Origin: an uncultured Litoreibacter sp.
GTDB lineage: Bacteria > Pseudomonadota > Alphaproteobacteria > Rhodobacterales > Rhodobacteraceae
Direction of reading: 5' to 3'
DNA length: 64,000 nt
Assembly (NCBI GenBank): GCA_947492995.1
Contig: CANLOU010000001.1
Span: 815,001-879,000 of the forward strand
Shown: positions 1 through 8,687 of the stretch, one piece after another
Layout of the letters: every line of letters begins with the position of its first letter
Numbering within the stretch: the first letter of the stretch is position 1
Translations under genes and position numbers: made by a program
The notes under the pieces: model-generated
The model's database searches: none
What the model saw: the letters and a program-made list of their open reading frames with translations, nothing else
What the model was told of the DNA's origin: nothing

Positions 1-309
1 GAGATCAAGGAAACCTTCATCGGTTACGCCGCGATCAAAGAAGTCTTCAAGGTCACAGGTGTCGGCAAGGTCGCCGGTTGCTTGGTCACCGAAGGCGTTG
101 CCCGCCGGTCCGCAGGCGTCCGCCTGCTGCGCGACAACGTGGTGATCCACGAAGGTACGCTGAAAACTCTGAAACGCTTCAAGGACGAAGTGCCAGAAGT
201 TATCTCCGGCCAGGAATGCGGTATGGCATTTGAAAACTACGAGGACATCCGCCCCGACGACGTCATCGAAATCTTCACCCGCGAAGAAGTCGAGCGGAAC
301 CTGACCTAG
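1..309 (+). CDS. infB: Translation initiation factor IF-2, C-terminal end (partial)
   Basis: The reading frame is open from base 1 and stops at 307-309, so only the last 102 residues are present. They match the C-terminal domain of IF-2, the part that binds the formyl-methionine end of initiator tRNA on the ribosome. The diagnostic stretches are [26 protein letters not shown] and [18 protein letters not shown], and the length and ending are normal for the family. A strong Rho-independent terminator follows 20 bases after the stop, so infB ends its transcription unit here. The 5' part lies outside the window. Confidence 0.97.
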   Translation, partial: EIKETFIGYAAIKEVFKVTGVGKVAGCLVTEGVARRSAGVRLLRDNVVIHEGTLKTLKRFKDEVPEVISGQECGMAFENYEDIRPDDVIEIFTREEVERNLT

Positions 310-328
310 CCCAAACAAACCTACTCCT

Positions 329-358
329 AGCCCCGCCCTTCATCAGGCGGGGCTTTTT
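329..358 (+). terminator. Rho-independent terminator of infB
   Basis: A 9-bp perfect stem (AGCCCCGCC at 329-337, GGCGGGGCT at 346-354) with an 8-base loop is followed directly by a run of five T. It lies 20 bases after the infB stop. Confidence 0.9.
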
Positions 359-360
359 CG

Positions 361-404
361 TTTCATCTTGGCGAAAATACCTCGGGGTTTGGGGCAGAGC
401 CCCA
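361..404 (+). repeat. Dispersed 3'-flanking repeat, copy 1
   Basis: TTTCATCTTGGC, one variable base, then AAAATACCTCGGGG and an imperfect inverted repeat GGGGCAGAGCCCC. The same block recurs at 9249-9292 with one mismatch in the first 27 bases. Both copies sit directly after the terminator of a rightward gene (infB here, secB there). Two copies in one window suggest a dispersed family. Confidence 0.7.
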
Positions 405-460
405 AGTCTGCGCGACAGCGCAAAACAAACAAGCGCGGCGCAGCCGCCCATTTAGATCAC

Positions 461-489
461 TTTGCGCCTCCCTCAAACCGTGCCTATAT
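461..489 (+). promoter_or_regulatory. RpoH-like promoter for hslV
   Basis: TTTG at 461-464 and CCTATAT at 483-489 are separated by 18 bases. This resembles the alphaproteobacterial sigma-32 pattern (CTTG, 17-18 bases, CYTATNT). HslVU is a classic heat-shock operon. The dnaK promoter candidate in this window has the same spacing. Confidence 0.5.
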
Positions 490-516
490 GTCCATAAGGC
501 AAGAAGGAGAGCGGCA

Positions 517-1074
517 ATGACCAAAGAAGAATTTCCCGGCTGGCACGGCACGACAATCATCGGCGTGCGCAAAGGCGGCAAAGTCGTCGTCGCGGGCGAC
601 GGTCAGGTCAGCCTCGGCCAAACCGTCATCAAAGGCACCGCCAAAAAGGTGCGCCGCCTTTCCCCGGGCGGGATGGATGTGGTTGCCGGTTTTGCGGGGT
701 CCACTGCGGATGCCTTCACTTTGCTCGAACGGCTTGAGGCCAAGCTCGAAGCCACGCCCGGCCAGTTGGCCCGCGCCGCCGTTGAGCTCGCCAAAGACTG
801 GCGTATGGACAAATATCTGAAAAATCTGGAGGCCATGCTCATCGTCACCGACGGCAAGGACCTCTTCGTCATCACCGGTGCGGGCGATGTGCTTGAACCT
901 GAACACGACGTCGCCGCAATCGGGTCTGGTGGAAACTTCGCGCTCGCCGCCGCCCGTGCGCTGATGCCGTCCGAAAAGGATGCTGAAGACGTCGCGCGTG
1001 AGGCGATGGCCATCGCTGCCGAAATTTGCGTCTATACCAACGGAAATCTAACGGTGGAATCTATTGATGGTTGA
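517..1074 (+). CDS. hslV: ATP-dependent protease peptidase subunit HslV
   Basis: Proteasome-like threonine peptidase subunit of the HslVU (ClpQY) complex, which degrades misfolded cytoplasmic proteins in the heat-shock response. The 185-residue product has the family start [22 protein letters not shown]. The expected nucleophile is Thr12, exposed after removal of an 11-residue propeptide. GDGQV and the GSGG turn ([15 protein letters not shown]) are also in place. An AAGGAG-type ribosome site stands 9 bases before the ATG. The stop overlaps the start of the next membrane-protein gene by 8 bases. hslU follows about 1.6 kb downstream, rather than adjacent as in many bacteria. Confidence 0.97.
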   Translation: MTKEEFPGWHGTTIIGVRKGGKVVVAGDGQVSLGQTVIKGTAKKVRRLSPGGMDVVAGFAGSTADAFTLLERLEAKLEATPGQLARAAVELAKDWRMDKYLKNLEAMLIVTDGKDLFVITGAGDVLEPEHDVAAIGSGGNFALAAARALMPSEKDAEDVAREAMAIAAEICVYTNGNLTVESIDG

Positions 1075-2149
1075 GGGTGTGACACGTGACGATCTGCGCG
1101 CCGCTGTCGCCTCGGGCGTCATAGATGAGGCTCAGGCCGTATCGCTGCAAACCCTGTCAGATCAACGCATGGGCTACCGCGCCAACATGGTCGGCGACGA
1201 CGAGCCATTCGAGCTGTTCAAAGGTTTCGCAGAAATCTTCGTCACCGTCGGCATCGGCCTCCTTATGTCCGGCTTCATTGGCCTGACAGCGCTGCTTGGA
1301 GACGCGATCTTTATCCCGTTGGTTGGGCTGGTCGTGTCTTGGGGCATGGCCATGTATTTCACCAAGAAGCGCCGGATGTCTTTGCCATCCATCGCGCTGT
1401 GCCTGTCTTTCGCCGCATGCGCCGCGTTTCTGATCTGGGCCATTGTCGCAGATGACTTTGGGCGTATGAATGCGACCCATACCATTATGATCGGCGTCGT
1501 CGGAATGGCGACAATGATCGGCTACTTTGCCTTCTTCCGTCTGCCATTCACGATGTTCGTGGTTGGCGTCTTTGGAATCGTAACTACTCTTGGCATCGTT
1601 GATCTGATTGACGGCACTGCGCTGCAAACGCGCGGGGCGCTTACCGACTTCTTTGATCTGCGGGAAAGCCCCCTCCTTGCCATTGGTACGCTTGTATTCG
1701 GTGTCCTGGCCTTTCTGGCCGCGCTCTATTTCGACACCAAGGACCCTCACCGGGTTAGTCGCTATGCGTCGACCGCCTTCTGGCTCCACATCCTTGCAGC
1801 CCCTGCACTGGTGAACACTTTGGTGATGTCCAACTACACCATGGGCGGCATTGGAACGGTCATTGCAATCATCGTTCTCACCCTCTTCACACTCCTTGCC
1901 GTCATCATCGACCGCCGCAGTTTTTTGACAGCGGGGCTGATCTACATGGGACTTCTCATCGCACAGGCCATCGGCGATACCGGCACCGAATGGGCACCTG
2001 TTCTCACGACTTTGGTTTTGGGGGTTTTCGTCACCGCGCTGGGCGCGTTCTGGACGCAGGCGCGCGCCGCGATCATGGGCGCGCTGCCTGACTTTCCGGG
2101 CAAAGACCGCCTGCCGCCATATTCGGCTGGGCTGGCAGTCTCTGAATAG
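1067..2149 (+). CDS. Conserved polytopic membrane protein between hslV and hslU
   Basis: A 360-residue protein whose ATG overlaps the hslV stop by 8 bases, so the two are probably co-translated. The first 40 residues are hydrophilic ([20 protein letters not shown], reminiscent of the N-terminal helix pair of DUF2157-like membrane proteins). About ten hydrophobic segments follow from residue 50 to 340. I see no catalytic motif or transporter signature and do not assign a function. The start at 1067 is preferred over the in-frame TTG at 1064. The gene ends exactly where the convergent DM13 gene ends, with no spacer. Its place between the two subunits of one protease makes a membrane-stress role possible but unproven. 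Confidence 0.85.
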   Translation: MVEGVTRDDLRAAVASGVIDEAQAVSLQTLSDQRMGYRANMVGDDEPFELFKGFAEIFVTVGIGLLMSGFIGLTALLGDAIFIPLVGLVVSWGMAMYFTKKRRMSLPSIALCLSFAACAAFLIWAIVADDFGRMNATHTIMIGVVGMATMIGYFAFFRLPFTMFVVGVFGIVTTLGIVDLIDGTALQTRGALTDFFDLRESPLLAIGTLVFGVLAFLAALYFDTKDPHRVSRYASTAFWLHILAAPALVNTLVMSNYTMGGIGTVIAIIVLTLFTLLAVIIDRRSFLTAGLIYMGLLIAQAIGDTGTEWAPVLTTLVLGVFVTALGAFWTQARAAIMGALPDFPGKDRLPPYSAGLAVSE

Positions 2150-2527
2150 TTAACCGAGCTTCGCAACACCCAACGGCACGTTGAACTTCTCGCACCAGAC
2201 CCACACTTCGTTGTAGTCGTCTGGATTGATGCCAGCCGGGATCTCATAGCTGGAAGCACCTTTGTTGGACTTCAACTTGCCCATTAGAGTGTTGGCATCA
2301 TAGCCGTTCTTGCCAAGCGCAATCTTGGGATCAGGCGCGCCGTCAAACGTGAAATCACCAAGCAGGTTCACCTTTCCGTCTGCGATTTCGGCGGTGCCAG
2401 TTGTCACATGGTTGCTGGCGCCTTTGAACTTGCCTAAACGGCCATGCCCACCCGCAAATGCAGCCGGTGCAACAGTCAAAGCAGAAAGGGCGGCAAAACC
2501 CTGAAGGACGTTACGACGTGTGGTCAT
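2150..2527 (-). CDS. DM13-domain exported protein
   Basis: A 125-residue protein with a twin-arginine type signal (TRRNVLQG, a hydrophobic run, then APAAFA at about residues 20-25). The mature part is a single DM13 domain, recognisable by GxFKGASNHVTTGTAEI, LGDFTFDGAPDPKIALG and the closing VWVWCEKFNVPLGVAKL with its conserved Cys. DM13 domains are thought to be redox-related extracellular modules. The ATG at 2525-2527 is chosen because GAGGAG stands about 8 bases upstream; the frame stays open further upstream, but without a signal peptide. The gene is convergent with the preceding membrane-protein gene and diverges from hslU. Confidence 0.85.
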   Translation of the reverse strand: MTTRRNVLQGFAALSALTVAPAAFAGGHGRLGKFKGASNHVTTGTAEIADGKVNLLGDFTFDGAPDPKIALGKNGYDANTLMGKLKSNKGASSYEIPAGINPDDYNEVWVWCEKFNVPLGVAKLG

Positions 2528-2630
2528 TTTCGAATCTCCTCGTTTCACATCATCTGGGCGCAGTATGGATTCATTACAAGGCTCAAGCATAGCCCCCAAC
2601 ACGCAATCGTCATAACCACGGAGGGCAAGC

Positions 2631-2657
2631 CTTGCGTTTCCGCCTCGCGTCCATAAG
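2631..2657 (+). promoter_or_regulatory. Possible RpoH-like promoter for hslU
   Basis: CTTGCG at 2631-2636 and CCATAAG at 2651-2657 lie 36-62 bases before the hslU GTG. The spacing is 16 bases and the -10 match is imperfect, so this is a weak suggestion. Confidence 0.25.
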
Positions 2658-2692
2658 TCTAGGGGACTGATAGAATTTAAAGGTACCCCCGT

Positions 2693-4000
2693 GTGACTGA
2701 CCTGACCCCTCGCGAAATCGTGTCCGAGCTGGACCGCTTCATCATCGGCCAAAACGACGCCAAACGTGCGGTTGCGGTCGCCCTTCGAAACCGCTGGCGG
2801 CGCAAGCAATTGGGCGATGATCTGCGCGACGAGGTTTACCCGAAGAACATCCTGATGATCGGCCCCACTGGCGTTGGCAAAACCGAAATTTCGCGGCGTC
2901 TGGCCAAACTTGCCCGCGCGCCGTTCCTGAAGGTCGAGGCCACCAAGTTCACCGAAGTCGGCTATGTCGGGCGCGACGTCGAACAGATCATTCGCGATCT
3001 AGTAGATGCCGCAATCATCATGGTCCGCGAGAATATGCGAGAGGACGTCAAGTCTTCCGCCCATGAGGCCGCTGAAACCCGTGTGATCGAAGCCCTCGCC
3101 GGTGAAGGGGCCCGCGACCAAACCCGTGAAATGTTCCGCAAGAAGCTCCGCGACGGATTGCTGGATGACAAAGAGATCGAGCTGGAGCTGGCCGATACCT
3201 CGAACCCATTTGGCGGCATGGAAATCCCTGGCCAACCAAATTCTGGCGCTGGTGGGATGATGAACCTCGGCGACATCTTCGGCAAAATGGGCGGGCGCAC
3301 GAAGAAGGTGAAAACCACCGTCAAGGAAAGCTACGCCCTGTTGATCGCTGATGAGGCGGACAAGTTATTGGACGATGAGAAGGTGAAACTCGACGCGATT
3401 GAGGCCGTTGAACAGAACGGCATCGTTTTCCTGGACGAGATAGACAAGGTCTGCGCGCGCTCTGATGCGAAGGGGGCCGATGTGTCCCGCGAAGGGGTTC
3501 AGCGCGACCTGCTGCCATTGATCGAGGGCACGACCGTCTCCACCAAGCATGGGCCGGTGAAGACCGACCACGTGCTGTTCATCGCGTCGGGCGCGTTTCA
3601 TATCGCCAAGCCCTCGGACCTGTTGCCCGAACTTCAGGGGCGGCTGCCAATCAGGGTGGAACTCAGGGCGCTGACGGAGGAAGATTTCGTTCGCATCCTG
3701 ACCGAGACCGATAACGCCCTTACGCTTCAATATACGGCGCTGATGAAGACCGAAGAGGTCGCGGTCTCCTTCACGCCGGACGGGATCAAGGCGCTGGCCA
3801 AGATCGCGGCGGAGGTGAACCACTCGGTCGAGAATATCGGGGCGCGGCGGCTTTACACGGTGATCGAGCGGGTGTTCGAGGATCTCAGCTTCACGGCCCC
3901 TGACAGGGCGGGGGAGGAGATCGTGGTGGATGCCGGCTTCGTGGAGATTCATCTGGGTGAGCTGAGCAAGTCGGCTGATGTCAGCCGCTACGTTCTTTAG
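2693..4000 (+). CDS. hslU: ATP-dependent protease ATPase subunit HslU
   Basis: AAA+ unfoldase that feeds substrates to HslV. The 435-residue length is normal. Walker A GPTGVGKT is at 57-64, the intermediate (I) domain covers about 110-235, and Walker B IVFLDEID is at 244-251. The sensor/arginine region [21 protein letters not shown] is followed by the C-terminal tail DVSRYVL, which inserts into HslV to activate it. The start is GTG at 2693; the overlapping GTG at 2691 runs into a stop at once. hslU is separated from hslV by a membrane-protein gene and a convergent DM13 gene, so it probably has its own promoter. Confidence 0.97.
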   Translation: MTDLTPREIVSELDRFIIGQNDAKRAVAVALRNRWRRKQLGDDLRDEVYPKNILMIGPTGVGKTEISRRLAKLARAPFLKVEATKFTEVGYVGRDVEQIIRDLVDAAIIMVRENMREDVKSSAHEAAETRVIEALAGEGARDQTREMFRKKLRDGLLDDKEIELELADTSNPFGGMEIPGQPNSGAGGMMNLGDIFGKMGGRTKKVKTTVKESYALLIADEADKLLDDEKVKLDAIEAVEQNGIVFLDEIDKVCARSDAKGADVSREGVQRDLLPLIEGTTVSTKHGPVKTDHVLFIASGAFHIAKPSDLLPELQGRLPIRVELRALTEEDFVRILTETDNALTLQYTALMKTEEVAVSFTPDGIKALAKIAAEVNHSVENIGARRLYTVIERVFEDLSFTAPDRAGEEIVVDAGFVEIHLGELSKSADVSRYVL

Positions 4001-4005
4001 ACCCG

Positions 4006-4019
4006 CGACGCATGCGTCG
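4006..4019. repeat. Palindrome CGACGCATGCGTCG, copy 1
   Basis: Perfect 14-base palindrome 6 bases after the hslU stop. It recurs as CCGACGCATGCGTCGG at 49223-49238, next to the ubiX stop. In both copies the palindrome is followed on the right by GA, one variable base, and TTT. Confidence 0.6.
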
Positions 4020-4118
4020 GAATTTGTAACCCACTGATCTAAAACGCCTTTCCAAATTCTGTTTACCACTCATTAACCCGCGCTATCGGGCCTTCCACGG
4101 GTGCGCTATAGCTGGCGG

Positions 4119-5351
4119 ATGGGCACGCTTCAGTTCATCCGAGACAACCTCAAATTCCTGTCGGCGGGCTTCCTGCTGACCTTTGCGTCATGCTTTGGGC
4201 AAACTTTCTTCATCTCGATCTTCGCGGGGGAGATCATGGCGGAGTTTGACCTGACCCATGGGCGCTGGGGCGCGATCTATATGGTCGGCACGCTGGCCTC
4301 GGCCATCGTGATGGTCTGGGCGGGGGCGCTGACCGACCACTTCCGCGTGCGCCGGTTGGGCGGCATCGTCATTGCGGGCATCGCCGCCGCCTGCCTGTTC
4401 ATGGCCGTTAACAATTCCGTCTGGCTGCTGCCGCTCGCGATCTTCGCACTCAGGTTGATGGGCCAAGGGATGCTGTCGCATCTCGCCTCCGTCTCGATGG
4501 CGCGCTGGTACGTCGCCGCGCGGGGCCGCGCCTTGGCGCTGGCATCCTTCGGCTTCCTGATTGGGGAGGCGTTGCTGCCGATCCTGTTCGTGTCGATCCT
4601 TGGCTTTATCGGCTGGCGCTGGTCATGGGGCATCTCTGCCATCGCTGCGCTGGCGCTGTTACCCATCATGCTGATGCTGCTGAAAGCGGAACGCACCCCG
4701 CAGGCCGTGGCGGAGGAAAACCAAGCGGTGGGCCTTGGCGGCAAACACTGGACCCGGGGCGAAGTGCTGCGCCATTGGTTGTTCTGGCTGTTGGTCCCGC
4801 TGCTCATAGGCCCGTCGATGTTTGGCACCGCGTTCTTCTTCCACCAAGTGCATCTGGCAGAGGTCAAAGGCTGGACGCATCTGCAAATGGTCAGCCTGTT
4901 CCCCGTCTACACGGTGACATCGACCATCATCTCGATCATCGCGGGCTTCGCCGTCGACCGCTTCGGCGCGGGCCGCGTGTTGCCGTTCCTGCTGATCCCC
5001 GTGGCGGTCGGATTCTTCATCTTCTCCGCCACCACGACGATGCTAGGAGCCGCCATCGGCGTGGTCCTTTTCGGCGTCTCCAGCGGCATGAATGCCACCG
5101 CGCCGTCCGCATTCTGGGCCGAGTATTTCGGCACCCGCCACCTAGGGTCCATCAAAGCCATGGCCACCGCTGTGATGGTTCTTGGCTCAGCTATTGGTCC
5201 AGGGCTGACGGGGTGGGTTATTGATAGTGGAGTGAATTACTCCGACCAAATGGCGTGGGTGTCGGTGTATTTTCTGATTGCGGCAGGGCTGACGTTTGTG
5301 GGGATTTGGAAGGCGGAGCAGGGGTTGGGCAACCTCAAAGCAGGAAGTTAA
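4119..5351 (+). CDS. Major facilitator superfamily transporter
   Basis: A 410-residue integral membrane protein with about twelve hydrophobic segments in two halves and the loop pattern of MFS permeases (for example GALTDHFRVRRLGG between segments 2 and 3, and AGFAVDRFGAGRVLP in the second half). I cannot name the substrate. The ATG at 4119 starts a typical short cytoplasmic N-terminus (GTLQFIRDNLKFLSAGFLL). An in-frame GTG at 4101 would add six residues. The gene stands alone, with hslU upstream and a leftward small gene and terminator downstream. Confidence 0.88.
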   Translation: MGTLQFIRDNLKFLSAGFLLTFASCFGQTFFISIFAGEIMAEFDLTHGRWGAIYMVGTLASAIVMVWAGALTDHFRVRRLGGIVIAGIAAACLFMAVNNSVWLLPLAIFALRLMGQGMLSHLASVSMARWYVAARGRALALASFGFLIGEALLPILFVSILGFIGWRWSWGISAIAALALLPIMLMLLKAERTPQAVAEENQAVGLGGKHWTRGEVLRHWLFWLLVPLLIGPSMFGTAFFFHQVHLAEVKGWTHLQMVSLFPVYTVTSTIISIIAGFAVDRFGAGRVLPFLLIPVAVGFFIFSATTTMLGAAIGVVLFGVSSGMNATAPSAFWAEYFGTRHLGSIKAMATAVMVLGSAIGPGLTGWVIDSGVNYSDQMAWVSVYFLIAAGLTFVGIWKAEQGLGNLKAGS

Positions 5352-5360
5352 GGGGATTTG

Positions 5361-5393
5361 GAAAAGAAAAGGGGACTGTCCGAAGACAGTCCC
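5361..5393 (-). terminator. Leftward Rho-independent terminator with TTCG loop
   Basis: Read on the minus strand, GGGACTGTC, loop TTCG and GACAGTCCC form a perfect 9-bp stem with a stable UUCG tetraloop, followed by CTTTTCTTTTC. On the plus strand the stem has no T run. It therefore ends transcription of the small leftward gene at 5405-5515, whose stop is 12 bases away. Confidence 0.85.
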
Positions 5394-5404
5394 ATGATCC
5401 CGCC

Positions 5405-5515
5405 TTAGACGAACAAGCTCACAAGCCAGACCAGAGCTGTTAGGCTCAAACCGATCTCGCAGCGATACTTATCGCCGTTGGACTTACTGGCTTGGAAGTA
5501 GAGACCAATTTTCAT
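5405..5515 (-). CDS. Small membrane peptide (36 aa), hypothetical
   Basis: A short leftward frame with ATG at 5513-5515 and TAA at 5405-5407. It begins MKIGLYFQASKSNGDKYRC and ends with a hydrophobic stretch of about 17 residues (IGLSLTALVWLVSLFV) that could span the membrane. AGGGAGAG stands about 6 bases before the ATG, and a strong terminator follows 12 bases after the stop, so the gene is framed as an independent unit. I recognise no family. It could be an unannotated single-pass small protein. Confidence 0.6.
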   Translation of the reverse strand: MKIGLYFQASKSNGDKYRCEIGLSLTALVWLVSLFV

Positions 5516-5742
5516 GGTAACTCTCCCTATATAGCCGCGCTTGGCTCTTAGAGTAGTCGGTCTAAGACGCGGTTAAACCAGCGGCCGGGTTTGCCTTTAA
5601 TATAGCGGCTGGAGGTCCCGACAGCTCCGACTATTTCGGTGCAGCTTTTTAGCCGCTTAGCCTTTACATGGGTACAACAATCCTGGTTTTCAATACCAAG
5701 TTTGCAAAAATCAGAATCATCCAAAAAATTGTCAAAGTAGCT

Positions 5743-6315
5743 TTACCGCCGCCGCCGCAAATACACATACAGCGCCCCGGACCCGCCGTGGTTTTGGCTG
5801 GCTTGGTTGGTCTGCAACACCACCGCATTCAGCGGGGCCTGACGGAGCCATTGGGGCACTGCGTGTTTTAGGATGCCGGTGCGCACGGGGATGGGGCCTC
5901 CGTCATCTCTGACTTTGCCCTTCCCCGTGACGACCAGCACCAGACGTTTGCCAGCCGCGTGGGCGTTCAAGATGGTGGAGACCAAGGCGGGGTGCGCCTG
6001 TTCCTGCGTCATGCCGTGCAAGTCGATCTTGGCGTCGGGGCTGATCTTGCCGCGCTTCATTTTGCCGAAGGCCTTTTTGTCCATCGCGATGGGCGTTTGC
6101 GGCGCGGGCATGGCGGTTTGAGTGGGCTTGGCTTTTTGGCCGATGGAGAACGGCTCCAGCTTGGTGGGCAGCTTTTTGGGGGCCACGGCGGGGCCTTGGG
6201 CGGGGGTATCGACGAACAGCGTTTGGGAGGTGCGGATCGGGATTGCGGTCTCGGTCACGCGGGACCAAAGCTCCTTTTCCTCGTGGTTCAGCCCACGTGG
6301 CTTGCGGCGTGACAT
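5743..6315 (-). CDS. Smr-domain protein
   Basis: A 190-residue protein with a charged, variable first half. The C-terminal Smr domain runs from about residue 95 and shows KIDLHGMTQEQAHPAL, LVVTGKGK and HGGSGALYVYLRRRR, the usual DLHG and TGKG-type motifs. Stand-alone Smr proteins are putative nucleases acting on nicked or branched DNA, or on RNA during ribosome rescue. The exact substrate here is unknown. The ATG is immediately next to the mltA stop, so it is the last gene of a timA-mltA-smr leftward operon. Confidence 0.9.
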   Translation of the reverse strand: MSRRKPRGLNHEEKELWSRVTETAIPIRTSQTLFVDTPAQGPAVAPKKLPTKLEPFSIGQKAKPTQTAMPAPQTPIAMDKKAFGKMKRGKISPDAKIDLHGMTQEQAHPALVSTILNAHAAGKRLVLVVTGKGKVRDDGGPIPVRTGILKHAVPQWLRQAPLNAVVLQTNQASQNHGGSGALYVYLRRRR

Positions 6316-7347
6316 CTACCCACCCGGCACAAGGGTGTAGGCGATCTGGATCGGCATCAGCACCACCAGCCGCCCCTTGTCCTTGATGGTGCCGGCGGCG
6401 TTGCCGGCCTCCGCGCCAGTGCCGAAATAGATGTCGGCGCGCTGCGCGCCCTTGATGGCAGACCCGGTGTCTTGCGCGATCATCAGGCGGTTGAGCGGGT
6501 TGCGACCCGCCTTTTCGATCCAGACGGGCGCGCCGAGTTTGGTAAAAGCGGGGTCGACCGCGATGGACCGCATCGGCGTGATGGAGCGGTTCATGGCACC
6601 GAGCGGGCCTTTGTGGGCGGGGACCTCGGACACTTCGCGGAAGAAGACGAAGCTGTCATTGTGTTGCAGCAGGTCGCGGCCTTCGACGGGGTTGTTACGC
6701 ACCCAGCGTTTGATGCGTTGGGCGGATACCTGGTGGGCGTTGTAGACCCCGCGCCGGACCAGTTCTTTGCCGATGGAGGAGTAGTTGCGCCCGTTCTTGC
6801 CGCCGTAGCCGACGCGGATTGCCCCGCCTTCTTGAAGCGCGACGCGGCCGGAGCCCTGGACCTGCAGGAAGAACACATCGACGGGGTCGTTGATGTAGAC
6901 GATTTCAAGGCCGCGGTTGTTGAGGATGCCCGTGTTTTCAATCTCCCGGCGGGTGAACCACGAGGTGCCGGGTTTAATTTCGGGCGGCATGCGGTAGAGC
7001 GGGTATTGGTACTGCCCGCCCCGGTAGCGGGAGCCTTTCAGCTCGGGCTCGTAATAGCCGGTGAACAGCGCGGGGGCGTCGCCGTTGATGACGACGGGGC
7101 GGAAGAACAGCTCGAAGAAGCCGCGCGCGCTGGGCTGGCTGGTGGCAAAGGCGCAAAGCGACGCCCATTCGGGGTCGTCTATGTCGGCGCAGGTTTCCAG
7201 AAACACGTCCAACGCGGCCTGATGGTCGTCATCGGCCCAGCCGTCCAGCTGGTCGTAGCCCAGAATTTCGTAGGTGGGCGCGGCGGGGGCGGGGTCAGAC
7301 ATAAGCGCCCCGATGGCGAAAGCCGCTGCCCATTGTAACCCCCGCAC
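6316..7347 (-). CDS. mltA: Membrane-bound lytic murein transglycosylase A
   Basis: A 343-residue MltA that cleaves peptidoglycan between MurNAc and GlcNAc to leave 1,6-anhydro ends. The GTG start at 7347 gives a hydrophobic leader (LQWAAAFAIGALMSDPAPAA), consistent with export; there is no lipobox Cys. The MltA domain has FTGYYEPELKG, VFFLQVQGSGRV and RVGYGGKNGRNYSSIG. The C-terminal 3D domain has AQDTGSAIKGAQRADIYFG, whose first Asp is the expected catalytic acid. The gene sits between a Tim44-like gene and smr, 9 bases from the former and adjoining the latter. Confidence 0.93.
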   Translation of the reverse strand: MRGLQWAAAFAIGALMSDPAPAAPTYEILGYDQLDGWADDDHQAALDVFLETCADIDDPEWASLCAFATSQPSARGFFELFFRPVVINGDAPALFTGYYEPELKGSRYRGGQYQYPLYRMPPEIKPGTSWFTRREIENTGILNNRGLEIVYINDPVDVFFLQVQGSGRVALQEGGAIRVGYGGKNGRNYSSIGKELVRRGVYNAHQVSAQRIKRWVRNNPVEGRDLLQHNDSFVFFREVSEVPAHKGPLGAMNRSITPMRSIAVDPAFTKLGAPVWIEKAGRNPLNRLMIAQDTGSAIKGAQRADIYFGTGAEAGNAAGTIKDKGRLVVLMPIQIAYTLVPGG

Positions 7348-7356
7348 CGCCGGACC

Positions 7357-8025
7357 TTATTCGCCCGTGGCGACCAGCTGCCAGTTGGGGTTGTCGGACC
7401 CCATGACGCGTTCGAACGACCAGATGTCTTTCTGGCGCTTCACTTCGTTGAGGTTGCCCTCGATGATGTCGCCAGCGCTGTCGCGCACGACGGATGTCAG
7501 CTCGCCCACGAAGCGGATCTTCAGCTCGCCCTCTTTGGTGGCCTCGTCAAAAGACGCGTCCAGCAGGGTCATTTCGCGCACGCCCACAAAGTTGGCGTCG
7601 ACGGTGATGCCTTCCTTCTTGCGCAGGTCGATCACCTCTTGGAAGGTTTCGAAAACCTCCTTGGACAGGAACGGGGCAATGTCGTCGATGTCGCCTGATT
7701 CAAACGCCATCAGGATCATTTCATAGGCGCCTTTGGCACCCCCCAGAAACTCGCCGACGTTGAAGGACGGCTCTGCCGCTTTCATCTTGCCAAGCGCGTC
7801 GGCGGCGCTGGAATCCTCCGGCACATGGTCGGTGATGTCGCGGTCGGGGCCGCCATCAATCACCTCAAACCCCTTGCGGGCCTCGGCGGCGGGGTCCTTC
7901 TGACCGGGCATCGGCAACGGAGGCTTCTCAAAGCCTTCGCGCGAGCCGAGCACATTTTTCAATCGTAGGATCAGGAAGACGGCAATGCCGGCCAGAACGA
8001 GTAGTTGGATCATTTCGCTGCTCAT
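7357..8025 (-). CDS. Tim44/TimA-family membrane-anchored protein
   Basis: A 222-residue protein with one N-terminal membrane anchor (residues 5-24, IQLLVLAGIAVFLILRL), a Pro-rich linker and a C-terminal Tim44-like domain from about residue 90. That domain has FLGGAKGAYEMILMAFESGD, VREMTLLDASFD and IRFVGELTSVVRD. Alphaproteobacterial relatives of mitochondrial Tim44 are inner-membrane proteins of unsettled function. The gene is first in a leftward operon with mltA and smr, and diverges from fxsA and secB, another protein-export gene. Confidence 0.88.
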   Translation of the reverse strand: MSSEMIQLLVLAGIAVFLILRLKNVLGSREGFEKPPLPMPGQKDPAAEARKGFEVIDGGPDRDITDHVPEDSSAADALGKMKAAEPSFNVGEFLGGAKGAYEMILMAFESGDIDDIAPFLSKEVFETFQEVIDLRKKEGITVDANFVGVREMTLLDASFDEATKEGELKIRFVGELTSVVRDSAGDIIEGNLNEVKRQKDIWSFERVMGSDNPNWQLVATGE

Positions 8026-8144
8026 AATATCCTCTGATGTGCCTTTGCAGGCGGCGCGGAATGGAAATTTGTCTGTTGTGGTCTTATGTAGGTGCTAGGC
8101 GGGCAATAGTCCACTCACGCTCAACAAAACCCGAGGTTTGCCCC

Positions 8145-8624
8145 ATGTGGCTGTTTCTACTTTTTGTCACCATCCCAATAATCGAGATCGCCTTGTTCAT
8201 TCAGGTCGGTGGCTGGCTGGGGCTGTGGCCAACGCTGGGCATCGTCATTCTGACCGCAATTGCGGGGACATGGCTGGTGCGGGCGCAGGGGTTGCAGGCG
8301 ATGGGCAACATCAAATCCAACCTCAACGATCTTCGTGACCCGACCGAAAGTCTGGCCCATGGCGCAATGATTCTTGCGTCGGGCCTGTTGCTGCTGACGC
8401 CGGGCTTCTTCACCGATGCCGTGGGGTTTGCGTTGCTGATCCCGCCGGTGCGGCTGGCGTTGTTTCACTGGATCCGCTCGAAGGTCAAAGTGCAAAGTTT
8501 CGTGAACACCGGTCCAACGCCGCAGCGGCGCAGCCAGCCCGATGTGATTGACGGCGATTTTGTGGATCTGGATGACGACGCCCCGAAACCAACCGGCGCC
8601 CCGTCAGAATGGACAAAGCATTGA
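8145..8624 (+). CDS. fxsA: FxsA family membrane protein
   Basis: A 159-residue protein with the FxsA core: MWLFLLFVTIPIIEIALF, then GGWLGLWPTLGIVILTA, GTWLVRAQG and the conserved LLLTPGFFTDAVGFALLIPP. It has three to four membrane segments in the first 120 residues and an acidic cytoplasmic tail. E. coli FxsA overproduction relieves phage T7 F-exclusion, but its native role is unknown. The ATG at 8145 starts directly on the first membrane segment; longer upstream frames add an unlikely Arg/Cys-rich leader. secB follows after 63 bases. Confidence 0.92.
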   Translation: MWLFLLFVTIPIIEIALFIQVGGWLGLWPTLGIVILTAIAGTWLVRAQGLQAMGNIKSNLNDLRDPTESLAHGAMILASGLLLLTPGFFTDAVGFALLIPPVRLALFHWIRSKVKVQSFVNTGPTPQRRSQPDVIDGDFVDLDDDAPKPTGAPSEWTKH

Positions 8625-8687
8625 GGCCCCCTGCCTGACCTGCTAGAGGGGTCGGGACTTATTTTTACGCTTTAGGAGAGACCAGAG

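Noticed and set aside
5371-5393. The 5372-5393 hairpin as a terminator for the MFS gene
   Set aside because: On the plus strand the stem is followed by ATGATCC with no T run; the T-rich tail and UUCG loop are on the minus strand.
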